Below are positions 50,671 through 60,084 of a DNA stretch of 64,000 nt, piece after piece; the stretch's first letter is position 1; every line of letters begins with the position of its first letter. The position numbers and the translations under genes are program-made. This DNA comes from Planctomycetota bacterium (GTDB taxonomy: Bacteria; Planctomycetota; UBA1135; GCA-002686595). The notes beneath the pieces were generated by a model. That model worked only from the letters and a program-made list of their open reading frames with translations. It made no database searches and was not told the DNA's origin. The stretch lies in the NCBI GenBank assembly GCA_016779205.1, contig JADHOC010000015.1, forward strand, positions 1 through 64,000, written 5' to 3'.

Positions 50671-53322
50671 TCAGCTCTGGAGCGCGCTGGTGACGATCTC
50701 GAAGACGTCCTTCGAAAGGCCCTCTCGCGCGGCGATCCGCTCGAGCTGGGCCTTCATCATGCCCCCCCAGGGCGCCTCGAATCGGCGCCACGGGTTGAGC
50801 GCCCGGACCAGCCGGGACGCCACCTGGGGGTTCTTCGGGTCGAGGTCGATGACCGTGTCGGCCAGGACCTCGTAGCCGGAGCCGTCCTCGGCGTGGAAGC
50901 CGCGGAAGTTCTGCATGGCGAAGACCCCGACCAGGGACCGGACGCGGTTCGGGTTCTCGAGCTTGAAGTCGGGGTGCTCGCGCAGCGACCGGACCGCGTC
51001 GGCGCCCGTGAGGCGGGAGGCGGCCTGGAGCGAGAACCACTTGTCCATCACGAGCCCATCGTCCCGCCAGCGGTCGTAGAACGACGCGAGCGCCGCGTCG
51101 CGCTCCTCACAGGCGTGCTGACAGAGGCAGGCGAGGGCCGCCTGGGCGTCCGTCATGTTGTCGGCGGCGCCGAACTGCTCGGCGGCCATGGTCCGCGCCT
51201 CGGCGTCGTCCACCGCGTTGAGATAGCCCAGGGCGGCGTTGGCGAGCCGGCGGCCTGCGATGGACGCCTTGTCCGCCTGGTACGCACCGGCCGGCTTGGC
51301 CGCCTCGCGGACGGCGACGAGCTCGGGCCGGAGCTCGCGGGCGAGGGACCTCACCACGAAGTCGCGGGCCTCGATCAGCGCCGAGGGGTTCACGGGCGTG
51401 GCCGCCTGCGAGAGGACACTCAGCCCCGGGACCGAGATGGCCTGAGCCTTGAGGGAGCCGTCGAGCGCGTCGTCGGCCAGCACGTTCCGGACCGCGTCGA
51501 CCACGGCGCTGTCCATGACGAGCTCCTCGCGGCGGCTCGCCCGCTGGGCGAGGTCGAGGATCACCTCGGTGAGCAACGTCTGGCCAGCGTCCCAGCGGTT
51601 GAACGAGTCGGTGTCATGGGCGTAGAGGAAGGCGAGCTCGGCGCGCGTCCGCTCCACCTCCAGCCGAACGGGCGCCGAGAACCCGCGGAGGATGGAGGGC
51701 ACCGGCTTGGCGCTCAGGCCGTGGAAGGTCCATGACTGGGTCTCCCCCGTCAGCTCCAGGACCCGCTCGGTGGGCGCCGCGGAGGGGTCTTCGCCCTCGA
51801 GGGCCATGGGGAGCGCCTCCCCTCCCGGGCCGAGGAGGCCGGTCACCACGGGCATGAGCGCGGGGTGGAAGGCCGGCTCGTTGTCCGGGGCGGACTGGGT
51901 CAGTTCCAGGGTGTAGGTGCCCGCGTCCGGGTCGAAGCAGCCCTGCGCGCGCAGGCCCGGCGTGCCCTTCTGGAGGTACCAGCGCTCGAACTGGGCGAGG
52001 TCCTTGCCGCTGGCGTCCGCCATCGCGGCCCGGAAGTCATCACAGGTCACCGCCTGGCCGTCGTGCCTCTCAAAGTAGAGGTCCATCCCCTTCCGGAAGC
52101 CGTCTCGGCCCAGGAGGGTCTCGTACATCCGGATGACCTCAGCGCCCTTCTCGTAGACGGTCGAGGTGTAGAAGTTGTTCATCTCGATGTACTGCTCGGG
52201 CCGGATGGGGTGAGCCATCGGCCCGGCGTCCTCGGCGAACTGGTGGGACCGGAGGCCCGCGACGTCGTCGATCCGCTTCACGGCCTCCGACGTCATGTCC
52301 GCTGTGAAGCGCGCGTCCCGATAGACGGTCAGCCCCTCCTTGAGCGTGAGCTGGAACCAGTCCCGGCAGGTGACCCGGTTCCCCGTCCAGTTGTGGAAGT
52401 ACTCGTGGGCGATGACCGCCTCGACCGCCTCGAAGTCATCGTCCGTGGCGGTGTCCACGCGGGCGAGCACGTACTTGGAGTTGAAGACGTTCAACCCCTT
52501 GTTCTCCATGGCGCCCATGTTGAAGTCGCTGACGGCCACGATCATGTAGAGGTCGAGGTCGTACTCGAGGCCGAACTGCTCCTCGTCCCACTTCATGGAG
52601 CGCTGCAGCGACCCCAGCGCGTGCTCGCACTTGTCCGCGTCGCGGTGCTCCACGTAGATCTCGAGGTCGATGCTGCGCCCCGTCATCGTCTTGAAGTCGC
52701 CCCGGTGGCAGTGCAGGTCACCGGCCACGAGCGCGAACAGGTAGCTCGGCTTCTTGAAGGGGTCCTCCCAGACGACCCGGTACTTCCCGCCCTCGAGGTC
52801 CTCCTCCAAGATGCGGTTGCCGTTCGACAGCAGCACCGGGTACTTCGCGCGGTCCGCGGTCAGCGTCACCCGGTAGGTGGCCATCACGTCGGGGCGGTCA
52901 AGGAACCAGGTGATCCGCCGGAAGCCCTCCGCCTCGCACTGGGTGCAGAAGTTGCCGCTCGACTTGTAGAGCCCCATGAGGCTCGTGTTGTTCTCGGGGT
53001 GGATCCTGACGGCCGTCTCCAGCGTGAACGTGTCGGCAACGTCCGGGATGACCAGCTCGTCCCCGCTCACGGTGAAGCCATCCGCCCCACGCTCCACACC
53101 ATCGACCGCCACCGAGAGCGTCTCGAGCTCCTCCCCCGTCAGCACCAGGGGCGCGTCGGCGGCGCCGTTGCGCACCATCGCGATCCGGGCCCGGACCGTG
53201 GTGCCCTCCTCCTCGAGGTCAAACTCGAGGTCCACGGAGTCCACCAGGAAGTCCGGCGGGCAGTAGTCCTTTCGGAACTTCGGCTGGGGGGCGTCCGTGG
53301 TGTGATCGGTGGAGACAGTCAT
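50671..53322 (-). CDS. pepN: Aminopeptidase N (M1 family, PepN type)
   Basis: An 883-residue cytoplasmic zinc aminopeptidase, close to E. coli PepN in size (870). MGAMENKGLNVF is the exopeptidase motif. HEYFH (His306, Glu307, His310) followed 18 residues later by Glu329 forms the zinc site, at nearly the same positions as in E. coli. YCPPDFLVDSVDLEFDLEEE and the C-terminal helical Ala-rich domain are typical. The ATG at 53322 is selected; a longer frame to 53406 adds a non-homologous, Arg-rich stretch. Confidence 0.95.
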   Translation of the reverse strand: MTVSTDHTTDAPQPKFRKDYCPPDFLVDSVDLEFDLEEEGTTVRARIAMVRNGAADAPLVLTGEELETLSVAVDGVERGADGFTVSGDELVIPDVADTFTLETAVRIHPENNTSLMGLYKSSGNFCTQCEAEGFRRITWFLDRPDVMATYRVTLTADRAKYPVLLSNGNRILEEDLEGGKYRVVWEDPFKKPSYLFALVAGDLHCHRGDFKTMTGRSIDLEIYVEHRDADKCEHALGSLQRSMKWDEEQFGLEYDLDLYMIVAVSDFNMGAMENKGLNVFNSKYVLARVDTATDDDFEAVEAVIAHEYFHNWTGNRVTCRDWFQLTLKEGLTVYRDARFTADMTSEAVKRIDDVAGLRSHQFAEDAGPMAHPIRPEQYIEMNNFYTSTVYEKGAEVIRMYETLLGRDGFRKGMDLYFERHDGQAVTCDDFRAAMADASGKDLAQFERWYLQKGTPGLRAQGCFDPDAGTYTLELTQSAPDNEPAFHPALMPVVTGLLGPGGEALPMALEGEDPSAAPTERVLELTGETQSWTFHGLSAKPVPSILRGFSAPVRLEVERTRAELAFLYAHDTDSFNRWDAGQTLLTEVILDLAQRASRREELVMDSAVVDAVRNVLADDALDGSLKAQAISVPGLSVLSQAATPVNPSALIEARDFVVRSLARELRPELVAVREAAKPAGAYQADKASIAGRRLANAALGYLNAVDDAEARTMAAEQFGAADNMTDAQAALACLCQHACEERDAALASFYDRWRDDGLVMDKWFSLQAASRLTGADAVRSLREHPDFKLENPNRVRSLVGVFAMQNFRGFHAEDGSGYEVLADTVIDLDPKNPQVASRLVRALNPWRRFEAPWGGMMKAQLERIAAREGLSKDVFEIVTSALQS

Positions 53323-53433
53323 GGATTCGCTACGGCGGAGGAGGAACAGGGTGCGCTGGGAGGCCGAAGAGGTTAGCACCGGGGGCCCGTGGGTGACCCC
53401 GGGCACGTCCCCGGAGGGGATGGACTCTCAGAG

Positions 53434-54603
53434 ATGACACTGTTCGCCGGCATCCTCGCGCTAGTTGCGCTCCTCGGGACCCTGTGGGTGGCGCCCAAGA
53501 TGGCACGGATCAGGCTCCTCGAGCCGGACCCCGAGGACCTCGAGGCCCAGCCCGTCGCCGTTGTGATCGCGGCCCGGGACGAGGAGCAGACCATCGAACC
53601 GGCCCTGCGCTCGCTCCTGGACGGCCTGGGGCCCGCGACCGAGGTGGTCGTCGTCGACGACCGTTCCACCGACGGGACCCCCCGGATCCTCGCCGAACTC
53701 CAGGCCGAGTACGGGCGCCTCCGCTCGGTCCGGGTGGATGAGCTCCCCGGGGGCTGGCTCGGCAAGAGCCACGCCCTCGCGCGGGGCGCCGAGGCCGCAG
53801 GGGAGGTGGACTGGATCGTCTTCACGGATGCGGACGTGGTCTTCGCACGAGGAGCCGTGGAGAGCGTCGTCCGGTACGCCGCGGGGCGCGGACTCGACCA
53901 CCTCACCGGCGGCCCGGCCATCCGCACCCGGTCCTTCACCCTGGCCGGGATGATCGCCGCGTTCGGAGTCCTCTTCGGGCTCTTCACCCAGCCCTGGCGT
54001 GCGCCGGTTCCCGGGGCCCGCTCCGCGGTCGGCATCGGCGCCCTCAACCTCGTCCGCCGCCGGACCTACGCGGAGGCGGGCGGCCACTCCGCCCTACGAA
54101 TGTGCGTCATCGATGACCTCGGCCTTGGCCGAATGATGAAGTCCACCGGCGGCCGCTCGGAGTTCGTCTACGCGAGCGCGCTGATCAACATCGAGTGGTA
54201 CCCGAGCCTGCGTTCGATGATGAGCGGCCTCGTCAAGAACGCCTTCGCCGGCGTCGACTTCAGGCTCACCGCCGTCATCGGCGCGACCGGATTCATCGGG
54301 CTGCTCCTGATCGCCCCCTTCGTCCTCCCATGGGTCCCCGGCGTGCCCCCCCTGGCCCGGGGCCTCGCCGCGTTCGCGGCGCTCCTCCACCTTCGTGCTG
54401 CCTGGAAGGCCGCCGAACGGTCTGGTCTCCCCCCTGCGACCGCGGCCTTCTTCCCCATCGGCCTCACCCTCTTCCTCTTCACCCTCTGGCGCTCGACGCT
54501 CACGGCCCTCGTCACCCGGTCCGTCGTCTGGCGCGGGACCTCGTATCCGCTGAGGGACCTGATCGCCGCCTGCGAGAGCGCGCCGTGGAGGAGGTTCCGA
54601 TGA
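53434..54603 (+). CDS. GT2-family glycosyltransferase, membrane-anchored
   Basis: A 389-residue protein with an N-terminal helix (about 3-18), a GT-A domain and three to four C-terminal membrane helices. VAVVIAARDEEQTIEPALRSLL, then VVVVDDRSTDGT, and the divalent-metal DxD analogue IVFTDADVVF are clear. The closest style is the HpnB/CrtQ group, enzymes that act on lipids such as hopanoids or carotenoids. ATG 53434 is preferred to a GTG 45 bp upstream. The next gene overlaps its stop by ATGA. Confidence 0.85.
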   Translation: MTLFAGILALVALLGTLWVAPKMARIRLLEPDPEDLEAQPVAVVIAARDEEQTIEPALRSLLDGLGPATEVVVVDDRSTDGTPRILAELQAEYGRLRSVRVDELPGGWLGKSHALARGAEAAGEVDWIVFTDADVVFARGAVESVVRYAAGRGLDHLTGGPAIRTRSFTLAGMIAAFGVLFGLFTQPWRAPVPGARSAVGIGALNLVRRRTYAEAGGHSALRMCVIDDLGLGRMMKSTGGRSEFVYASALINIEWYPSLRSMMSGLVKNAFAGVDFRLTAVIGATGFIGLLLIAPFVLPWVPGVPPLARGLAAFAALLHLRAAWKAAERSGLPPATAAFFPIGLTLFLFTLWRSTLTALVTRSVVWRGTSYPLRDLIAACESAPWRRFR

Positions 54604-55316
54604 GCCCCCGATACGCCGGCGTCATCTTCGACCTCGACGGGACCCTCACCGCTCCGGGCGCCATCCGCTTCGACCGGATACGCGCCCGGATCGGCATGCC
54701 CACCTCGGGCTCGATCCTGGCCTGGATCGCCGCCCACGCGCGAGATGACACCGACCGCACCCGGATGGAGGCGATGGTCTGGGAGGAGGAGCGCATCGCC
54801 CTCGAGCGCATGGAGCTGGGCGCCGGCTTCGCGGCGCTGGTCGCCGCCCTCGAGGCGCGGGGGCCGTCCCTCGACACCGCGATCTGCACCCGCAACAACG
54901 ATGAGGCCCTGGAGGCGTTCGACCGGCTCCTCCGGGGGCGGGGCTACCGGCCCAGCGCCGAGCTCTTCCGCGTCCAGATCGCCCGCTCCCACCACTCGCC
55001 CCACCTCGACCGCGCGCTCGAGAACAAGCCCTCCCCCGAGCCGGTCCACGAGATCATCCGGCGCTGGGACCTGGGAGAGGTCTTCCCGCCCGTGGTGGCG
55101 CACGAGCACGACCCGCCCCGGCACGAGGCCGTGCTCTTCGTCGGAGACGACGTGGACGACTGCCTCAGCGCGCGCCGCGCCGGGGTCCAGAGCGGCCTGA
55201 TCCAGCACGGCGAGCGGCCAGCGGAGGATCCGCGCCTGTCGCGCACCGTGGACCACCGCTTCGACGACCTCTCCCAGGTCGCCGCGGAGCTCAGCCGCCC
55301 GCTTCGATCCTGCTGA
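54600..55316 (+). CDS. HAD-superfamily hydrolase
   Basis: A 238-residue phosphatase-type enzyme. Motif I is FDLDGTLT near the N-terminus, motif II lies around CTRNNDEAL, and motif IV is FVGDDVDDCLSARRAGV. A long insertion with His pairs (ARSHHSPHLDRALENKPSP) and (HEHDPPRHE) is unusual. It overlaps the glycosyltransferase upstream by ATGA and the HEAT-repeat gene downstream tail-to-tail by 26 bp. Substrate unknown; a sugar or lipid phosphate linked to the glycosyltransferase is a guess. Confidence 0.85.
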   Translation: MSPRYAGVIFDLDGTLTAPGAIRFDRIRARIGMPTSGSILAWIAAHARDDTDRTRMEAMVWEEERIALERMELGAGFAALVAALEARGPSLDTAICTRNNDEALEAFDRLLRGRGYRPSAELFRVQIARSHHSPHLDRALENKPSPEPVHEIIRRWDLGEVFPPVVAHEHDPPRHEAVLFVGDDVDDCLSARRAGVQSGLIQHGERPAEDPRLSRTVDHRFDDLSQVAAELSRPLRSC

Positions 55317-57063
55317 TCGCGTCCACCAGCAGCTTCTGTGCGATGGGGCTGCGCTCCTTCAGCGCCCGGAGCTTGGGGAGCGCCGGCCGCGCGGAGGCGC
55401 CCAGGTGCCCGAGGGACTCGGCGGCGACCATGCGCCGGTCGGCGAGGCCGGCGCCGAGCTCGGCGGAGAAGTCCTCCACCACCTCATCACCGAAGCGGAT
55501 CATCAGCGCGGCCATGATGTAGTGACCCTCCCGGTACAGCTCCCGGAATCGACCGAGCCCCGGGCGGAGCGCCGCGAGGTCGAAGCGGCCGATGGCCGCG
55601 AGCATGGCGAAGGGCGGCTTGCCGTCAATGGCGGCAACGGCCTCCACCGCGGCGGTCCACGCCGTGGGGGTGGCGATGGCTGCGAGGACCTGCGCCGCGA
55701 CGACCTGGGTGGTGGGATCGGCGAGCTGCTGGATCACCAGCGCCTCGTGCTCGATCGCCCCGCGGCCGATCGAGCGCATCCCCACCAGGGCCTCTCGGCG
55801 CAGGTCTGCGCTCTCCGCTTCGAGCCACCCGGCCCAGAGCGCCACCGCCGCCTCGGAGGTCACCCCCGCCTGGCTGAGGATGCGGGAGGCGAGGACGGCG
55901 TCGATCTCGGTCTCCGCGTCAGCGGCCCAGCCCGAGGCCGAGGAGATCAGGCGGCCGATCGCCGCCTGGACAGGGGCTGGCGCAACGTCGGGGTCCGGGG
56001 CTGCGGGGTACGGCTCGACGGCGAACGTCCAGGTGGGCGCGATGGCCCAGAGCTTGCGGGCCTGGTCACCGACCCTCCCGCGGAAGCCCAGCGGCTTCCC
56101 GGCCTCGCGCCAGATGACGACGGCGTCGCCCTCGGCCGCGGCCTCGACGCGCTTGCGCGCCGAGGCGCTGGCTCCGGGGAAGCTCGCGGGGATCACGTCC
56201 ACAGGGCTCCCGGGCTCGCCGGACACCATGGACCCAACGGCCCACAGCGCGGACCGGCGGATGAACGGGTCGGGGTCGAATGCCCGAGACAGCGCCTGCC
56301 CGGCGAGGGAGGCAGCGCCGCCGCCCATGAGCCCAGCCGCCCAGAGCCCGGTCTCGGCCAGCTCGGGCCGGTCACTCTCGATCCATCGACCCAGGTCCTC
56401 AACGTCGGCCCGCCCCGGCGCCTGGGTCCAGCTCACGGTGATCGCACCCGCGAGGTCCTCGTCGTCCACGCGCTTGAGCGCCTTGGCGAGCGGCTCGTCG
56501 GTGCGCACCTCGCGGGCCGCGAGGCGCCGGATCGACCGCAGCGCGTCCGGCGTGGTCGCGCCGCCTTCCGCCGCGGCGTCCACGAGGAAGGGAAGCCCGG
56601 CGGGGCCGAGCTCCTCCAACGTCAGGAACAGCGCCGGCCCGCGCTCCGCCGCCTGGATATAGGCCTCGACCGCGACCCGCGCGCGCTTGCCGAGCTGGAG
56701 GAGCGCGGCAGACACGGGCCCGGGGGGCATCGGCTCGCCCTCGAAGCTCCCGCTCTCGAGCGCCTCGAGCAGCGCTGCCCGCGCCTTCGGGCCGACCGCC
56801 ACCAGCGCCTCGACGCTCGCGCCCACCAGCGGGCCATCACCAGAGGGCAGAAGGCGCATGAGCGCCGGGATAGCCTTCGCCCCGCGCTTGCCGAGGCCCT
56901 TGATCCGCTCGGCGGCCGCCAGCTTCTGCGTGGGGTCGTCCCCCTCGAGCTGGGCGATCAGTTCGGTGATGTCCTGGGCCACCGAGAGGGGCGCAGGCTG
57001 GGCGTGGATCGCGAGGCCTGCCCCGGGAAGAGCGGCGGCGATCAGGAGCAAGATCGGATTCAT
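55291..57063 (-). CDS. Exported HEAT-repeat protein
   Basis: A 590-residue protein with a signal peptide (about 1-22). Helical HEAT/PBS-lyase-type repeats run through much of its length (for example LIAQLEGDDPTQKLAAAERIKGLGKRGAKAIPALMRLL, and VEALVAVGPKARAALLEAL). A Pro-rich interruption around 360-380 separates two repeat blocks. HEAT scaffolds of this kind are common in Planctomycetota envelopes. Start ATG at 57063 is chosen for the signal peptide. Function unknown. The 3' end overlaps the HAD gene. Confidence 0.8.
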   Translation of the reverse strand: MNPILLLIAAALPGAGLAIHAQPAPLSVAQDITELIAQLEGDDPTQKLAAAERIKGLGKRGAKAIPALMRLLPSGDGPLVGASVEALVAVGPKARAALLEALESGSFEGEPMPPGPVSAALLQLGKRARVAVEAYIQAAERGPALFLTLEELGPAGLPFLVDAAAEGGATTPDALRSIRRLAAREVRTDEPLAKALKRVDDEDLAGAITVSWTQAPGRADVEDLGRWIESDRPELAETGLWAAGLMGGGAASLAGQALSRAFDPDPFIRRSALWAVGSMVSGEPGSPVDVIPASFPGASASARKRVEAAAEGDAVVIWREAGKPLGFRGRVGDQARKLWAIAPTWTFAVEPYPAAPDPDVAPAPVQAAIGRLISSASGWAADAETEIDAVLASRILSQAGVTSEAAVALWAGWLEAESADLRREALVGMRSIGRGAIEHEALVIQQLADPTTQVVAAQVLAAIATPTAWTAAVEAVAAIDGKPPFAMLAAIGRFDLAALRPGLGRFRELYREGHYIMAALMIRFGDEVVEDFSAELGAGLADRRMVAAESLGHLGASARPALPKLRALKERSPIAQKLLVDAISRIEAGG

Positions 57064-57169
57064 CGGAGTCGGGGTGCGAGACTGGCCCGCAGGAGAAACG
57101 CCCCGGGTCGACCCCGCCAGCCCCAACGCCCGGGATCACTGTCCTGCCAGGTTCAGGCCTTGCAAAGGA

Positions 57170-58357
57170 TCAATCTCGGACCGACGCGAGGCGGTCCTCG
57201 ACCCACTGGATGACGGCCGAGGCCGCGTCCACCGCGCACGCCGCGTCGATGCTCACCGCGTACTCCTTGCCCGCCTCGCTGCGGCGGTAGAGGGGGTCGT
57301 AGTAGCGCTCGAGCAGCAGCTCCACCAGCGGACCGATCTCTCCCCGGTCCAGCATCCCGGCGAGGTCGGGGGCCCCAGGCATCCGCTCGGAGACCGTCTC
57401 CAGCTGACGCCGGAGGAGCGGGAGGCCGGCTGGATCCGCGAGGTAATCCTCCGAGAGGACCTCGACCCGGCGCGGCGTCTGCGCGGTGATCTCGATGTTG
57501 GTGGCAGCCCCCATGGCCGCCCAGAAAGACGACGGGATGACCGCGTCGCCCACCTTGCGGCTCTCTCCCTCGACGACCATCACCCCCGCGGGAAAGCCGC
57601 GCTCGGCTCGGCGGCAAAGCCCCGACTCGAAGGCCTTCTGCGAGACAGGGGCGAGGCCGACCATCCCGAGCAGCGAGCTCCGGTGTCCGGCGATGCCCTC
57701 GAGGTCCAGCGTCCAGCCAGGCCGCAGCTCCTCGATCGCGCGGAGCACGAGGGTCTTGCCGACGCCGGTCAGCCCGCGCAGGGAGACCACCAGCGCAGGC
57801 GGCGCCCAGGCCTCCAGCCGCTCCATGACGCTGTGGCGATAGGCGCGATAACCACCCTCCAGTCCGACCGCGGTGTCGAGGCCGATGGATCTCATGAGGG
57901 CGACGACGCTCCGGGACCGGAGCCCGCCCCGCGCGCAGGAGAACACCACCGCGTCGTCGTCGAGGTCGCCCGCGGGACAGAGCTCCAGGGCCCCCTCCAT
58001 GCGGGCCATCCCTCCGCCCGTCAGCTCGAGCACCCGGCCCCGCAGGTCATCGGCTGGCATGGGGCGGCCGATCGCCGAGAGGATGTTGCTCACGAGGGTC
58101 TGGACCCCCTCCACCACCGCGGCGCGCCCCTCCTGGAACGCAGCCTCCGGCCCGAACTGGCGGTAGAGCAGGCCGACGTAGGATCGGGTGTCATCCTGGA
58201 AGAGCGGGACGTTGATGGCGCCCGGCGCGTGATCCTCCGCGAACTCCGACGGCGCCCGCAGGTCGATCATCGCCGCCCGCCGCTCCTTTGGCGGCATCCG
58301 GTCGATCCCCACGAAGGGGATCTCGAGGGGCGAGGGCGTCGGCGGGTCCAGCTGCAC
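57170..58357 (-). CDS. mnmH: tRNA 2-selenouridine synthase (SelU/MnmH)
   Basis: A 395-residue enzyme that replaces sulfur by selenium in 2-thiouridine at the tRNA wobble position, through a geranylated intermediate. N-terminal rhodanese domain with the reactive Cys141 (FSCARGGLRSRSV, matching the FCWRGG family motif). The C-terminal P-loop domain has RGLTGVGKTLVLRAIEELRPG. The start is GTG at 58357, supported by the TAGCTT box 6 nt upstream. It implies that the organism makes selenophosphate (SelD), encoded elsewhere. Confidence 0.9.
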   Translation of the reverse strand: MQLDPPTPSPLEIPFVGIDRMPPKERRAAMIDLRAPSEFAEDHAPGAINVPLFQDDTRSYVGLLYRQFGPEAAFQEGRAAVVEGVQTLVSNILSAIGRPMPADDLRGRVLELTGGGMARMEGALELCPAGDLDDDAVVFSCARGGLRSRSVVALMRSIGLDTAVGLEGGYRAYRHSVMERLEAWAPPALVVSLRGLTGVGKTLVLRAIEELRPGWTLDLEGIAGHRSSLLGMVGLAPVSQKAFESGLCRRAERGFPAGVMVVEGESRKVGDAVIPSSFWAAMGAATNIEITAQTPRRVEVLSEDYLADPAGLPLLRRQLETVSERMPGAPDLAGMLDRGEIGPLVELLLERYYDPLYRRSEAGKEYAVSIDAACAVDAASAVIQWVEDRLASVRD

Positions 58358-58363
58358 GACGGA

Positions 58364-58369
58364 AAGCTA
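58364..58369 (-). promoter_or_regulatory. Putative leaderless -10 box (TAGCTT) of mnmH
   Basis: On the minus strand TAGCTT is followed by 6 nt and the GTG start at 58357, with no ribosome binding site. It is the fifth example of this pattern in the window and the only one on the minus strand. Confidence 0.45.
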
Positions 58370-58400
58370 ACCGAGATCCGCTCCCCCAGGGACCGCCGCT

Positions 58401-59549
58401 TCAGCGCCTGCTGCGGGATCGGCCAGGGCTCTTCGCGTCACCGCGTGAATCACCACGGCGCCCCTTCCCGTTCCGCCTCGACGTCACGACCATGGCCTCG
58501 GTCACTGCGGAGCGTCCGTCCAGGCCACGCCCGAGCCGCTCGAGCGACGCCCTGTAGACCGACCAGAGGTCCTCGGACGAGAGGGACCTGAGGCGCTCCT
58601 GCTCCGGATCGCCGAGGCCCCCGGTGGCCACAAGGGCAGCCACGGCCTCGGCCCGCCGGCTGGCGAGCGCCTCCTGTCGCAGTGCGCGGCCCGCGAGCTC
58701 GGGGCGCTCCGACCGCAGCTGCATCGAGGGCTCGGAGAGCGCCGCCAACCGCCGCGCCTGACCGGCCCGCTTGCGCTGGAGCTTCTCCCAACGCTCAGGG
58801 GGGATGCCGAAGGAGGGGTCACGCCGCAGCATCCTCGCGAGGCCCCGCACGAACTGCTCGTCCGATCGGGAGTCCATGTGCGCCCAGGCCTCCTCGGTGA
58901 GCCCGGGGGGGAGCCCCTGCCCGGCCACGTACTCCCGGCAGCGGATCCGCAGCTCGGCGACGACAGCCACGCGTCGCTCCTCCAGCGGCAGCTCACGCAG
59001 GGACCGAAGCCGCTCCGTGCTCAGCCCGAGGTCGCGCCCGATGCGGGAGAGGTCCTTGAACGCCTGGTCCATGGCCCGCCGCCTGAGGCGGGCCACCACC
59101 GCGTCACGCTCGTCCGGCCCCAGGGACTCGAGCCGCGCGCGCTCCTCCTCAGTGAGCATCCGTCGCAGGAGCGCCGCCGTCCCGCGTGCCTCGTCGCCGA
59201 ACAGACCGCGCACCACCCGCCGCCGCTCCGGGGCCGGCAACCGATCCAGGACGGCCCGCTGCTCGGGGTCCAGGGCCTCCTCCGTGGCCTCGAGCTCCTC
59301 GATCAACCGACGTCCACGCTCCAGAGCGCGCTGCCGCTCCTCCTGCGGGAGGGACTGGAGCTGATCGAAGCGCGCCTTCATGCGCGCCCGGGTGGCGTCA
59401 TCCATGGACCGCCAGCGCTCCAGGAGCTCGGCCTGCCGGCCCTCGTCGATGGAGCGCGCGGCCTCGCTCTGGAGGGCAGGAGCCGCGATCGATGCCGCTG
59501 AGAGGAGGCCCAGGGCGAGCCAGCAGGTGCAGATCCAGCGGAACTTCAT
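58401..59549 (-). CDS. Exported Arg/Glu-rich helical protein, DUF3106-like
   Basis: A 382-residue protein with a signal peptide (1-22) and repeated units of the type RWRSMDDATRARMKARFDQLQSLPQEERQRAL. This resembles DUF3106, a periplasmic domain often found next to ECF sigma/anti-sigma genes. The mature chain is helical and strongly charged, with a basic C-terminal tail (GRSRSRR). It starts 4 nt after the anti-sigma gene and so is co-expressed with it. Possible CpxP/Spy-like periplasmic sensor or chaperone; unproven. Confidence 0.7.
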   Translation of the reverse strand: MKFRWICTCWLALGLLSAASIAAPALQSEAARSIDEGRQAELLERWRSMDDATRARMKARFDQLQSLPQEERQRALERGRRLIEELEATEEALDPEQRAVLDRLPAPERRRVVRGLFGDEARGTAALLRRMLTEEERARLESLGPDERDAVVARLRRRAMDQAFKDLSRIGRDLGLSTERLRSLRELPLEERRVAVVAELRIRCREYVAGQGLPPGLTEEAWAHMDSRSDEQFVRGLARMLRRDPSFGIPPERWEKLQRKRAGQARRLAALSEPSMQLRSERPELAGRALRQEALASRRAEAVAALVATGGLGDPEQERLRSLSSEDLWSVYRASLERLGRGLDGRSAVTEAMVVTSRRNGKGRRGDSRGDAKSPGRSRSRR

Positions 59550-59553
59550 CGGA

Positions 59554-60084
59554 TCAGCCACCGAGCTCCACGAGCTCAAGGAGGACAGTGTCACGGGGGT
59601 CCACCATGAGCGCGACCTCCCGCTCGAAGGGGTCCAACTCCTGCTCGAGGAACTCGAGGGACTCCAGCAGGGGGAGCACAGCGAGCAGCTCCGCGCTGGG
59701 AACATCAAGGGCCGCGACCGCTCCCTCGCCGCCGCTCGCGCCGCTCTCCGTGCTCCGCCCGCGGGGGTCCCAGCCGAGCGACGCGGCGAGCAACAGGCTC
59801 GCTGCGGCGGCCACCGCGACCCAACCCACCGGCCGGAATCGACGCCGCCGCGCCTCCGCACGGACCGCCGCGTGGACACGATCCACGAGGTCCACCGGAG
59901 CCACCACCTCGTCCATCCCCAGGACCGCGTCCAGCATGCGGTCGTTCTCGGCCGCGAGCTGGTCGTGGATCCTCTGGCGCACCACGTCGGGCAGCCGGGG
60001 CTCGGGGTCGAGCCCGAGCAACTCGTCGAGCTCGTTCCGGGGGTCGCGGGGAGCGCCCTCGTCTTGTTCACGTCGGGGGTTCAT
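59554..60084 (-). CDS. Membrane anti-sigma factor candidate
   Basis: A 176-residue single-pass protein. Cytoplasmic N-terminal helical domain without the zinc-binding H-x3-C-x2-C motif, membrane helix at about 86-104 (VGWVAVAAAASLLLAASLG), and a periplasmic acidic domain (LLESLEFLEQELDPFEREVAL). The start overlaps the ECF sigma gene stop (ATGA), the usual arrangement for a cognate anti-sigma. It lies between the sigma factor and the DUF3106-like exported protein. Confidence 0.75.
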   Translation of the reverse strand: MNPRREQDEGAPRDPRNELDELLGLDPEPRLPDVVRQRIHDQLAAENDRMLDAVLGMDEVVAPVDLVDRVHAAVRAEARRRRFRPVGWVAVAAAASLLLAASLGWDPRGRSTESGASGGEGAVAALDVPSAELLAVLPLLESLEFLEQELDPFEREVALMVDPRDTVLLELVELGG

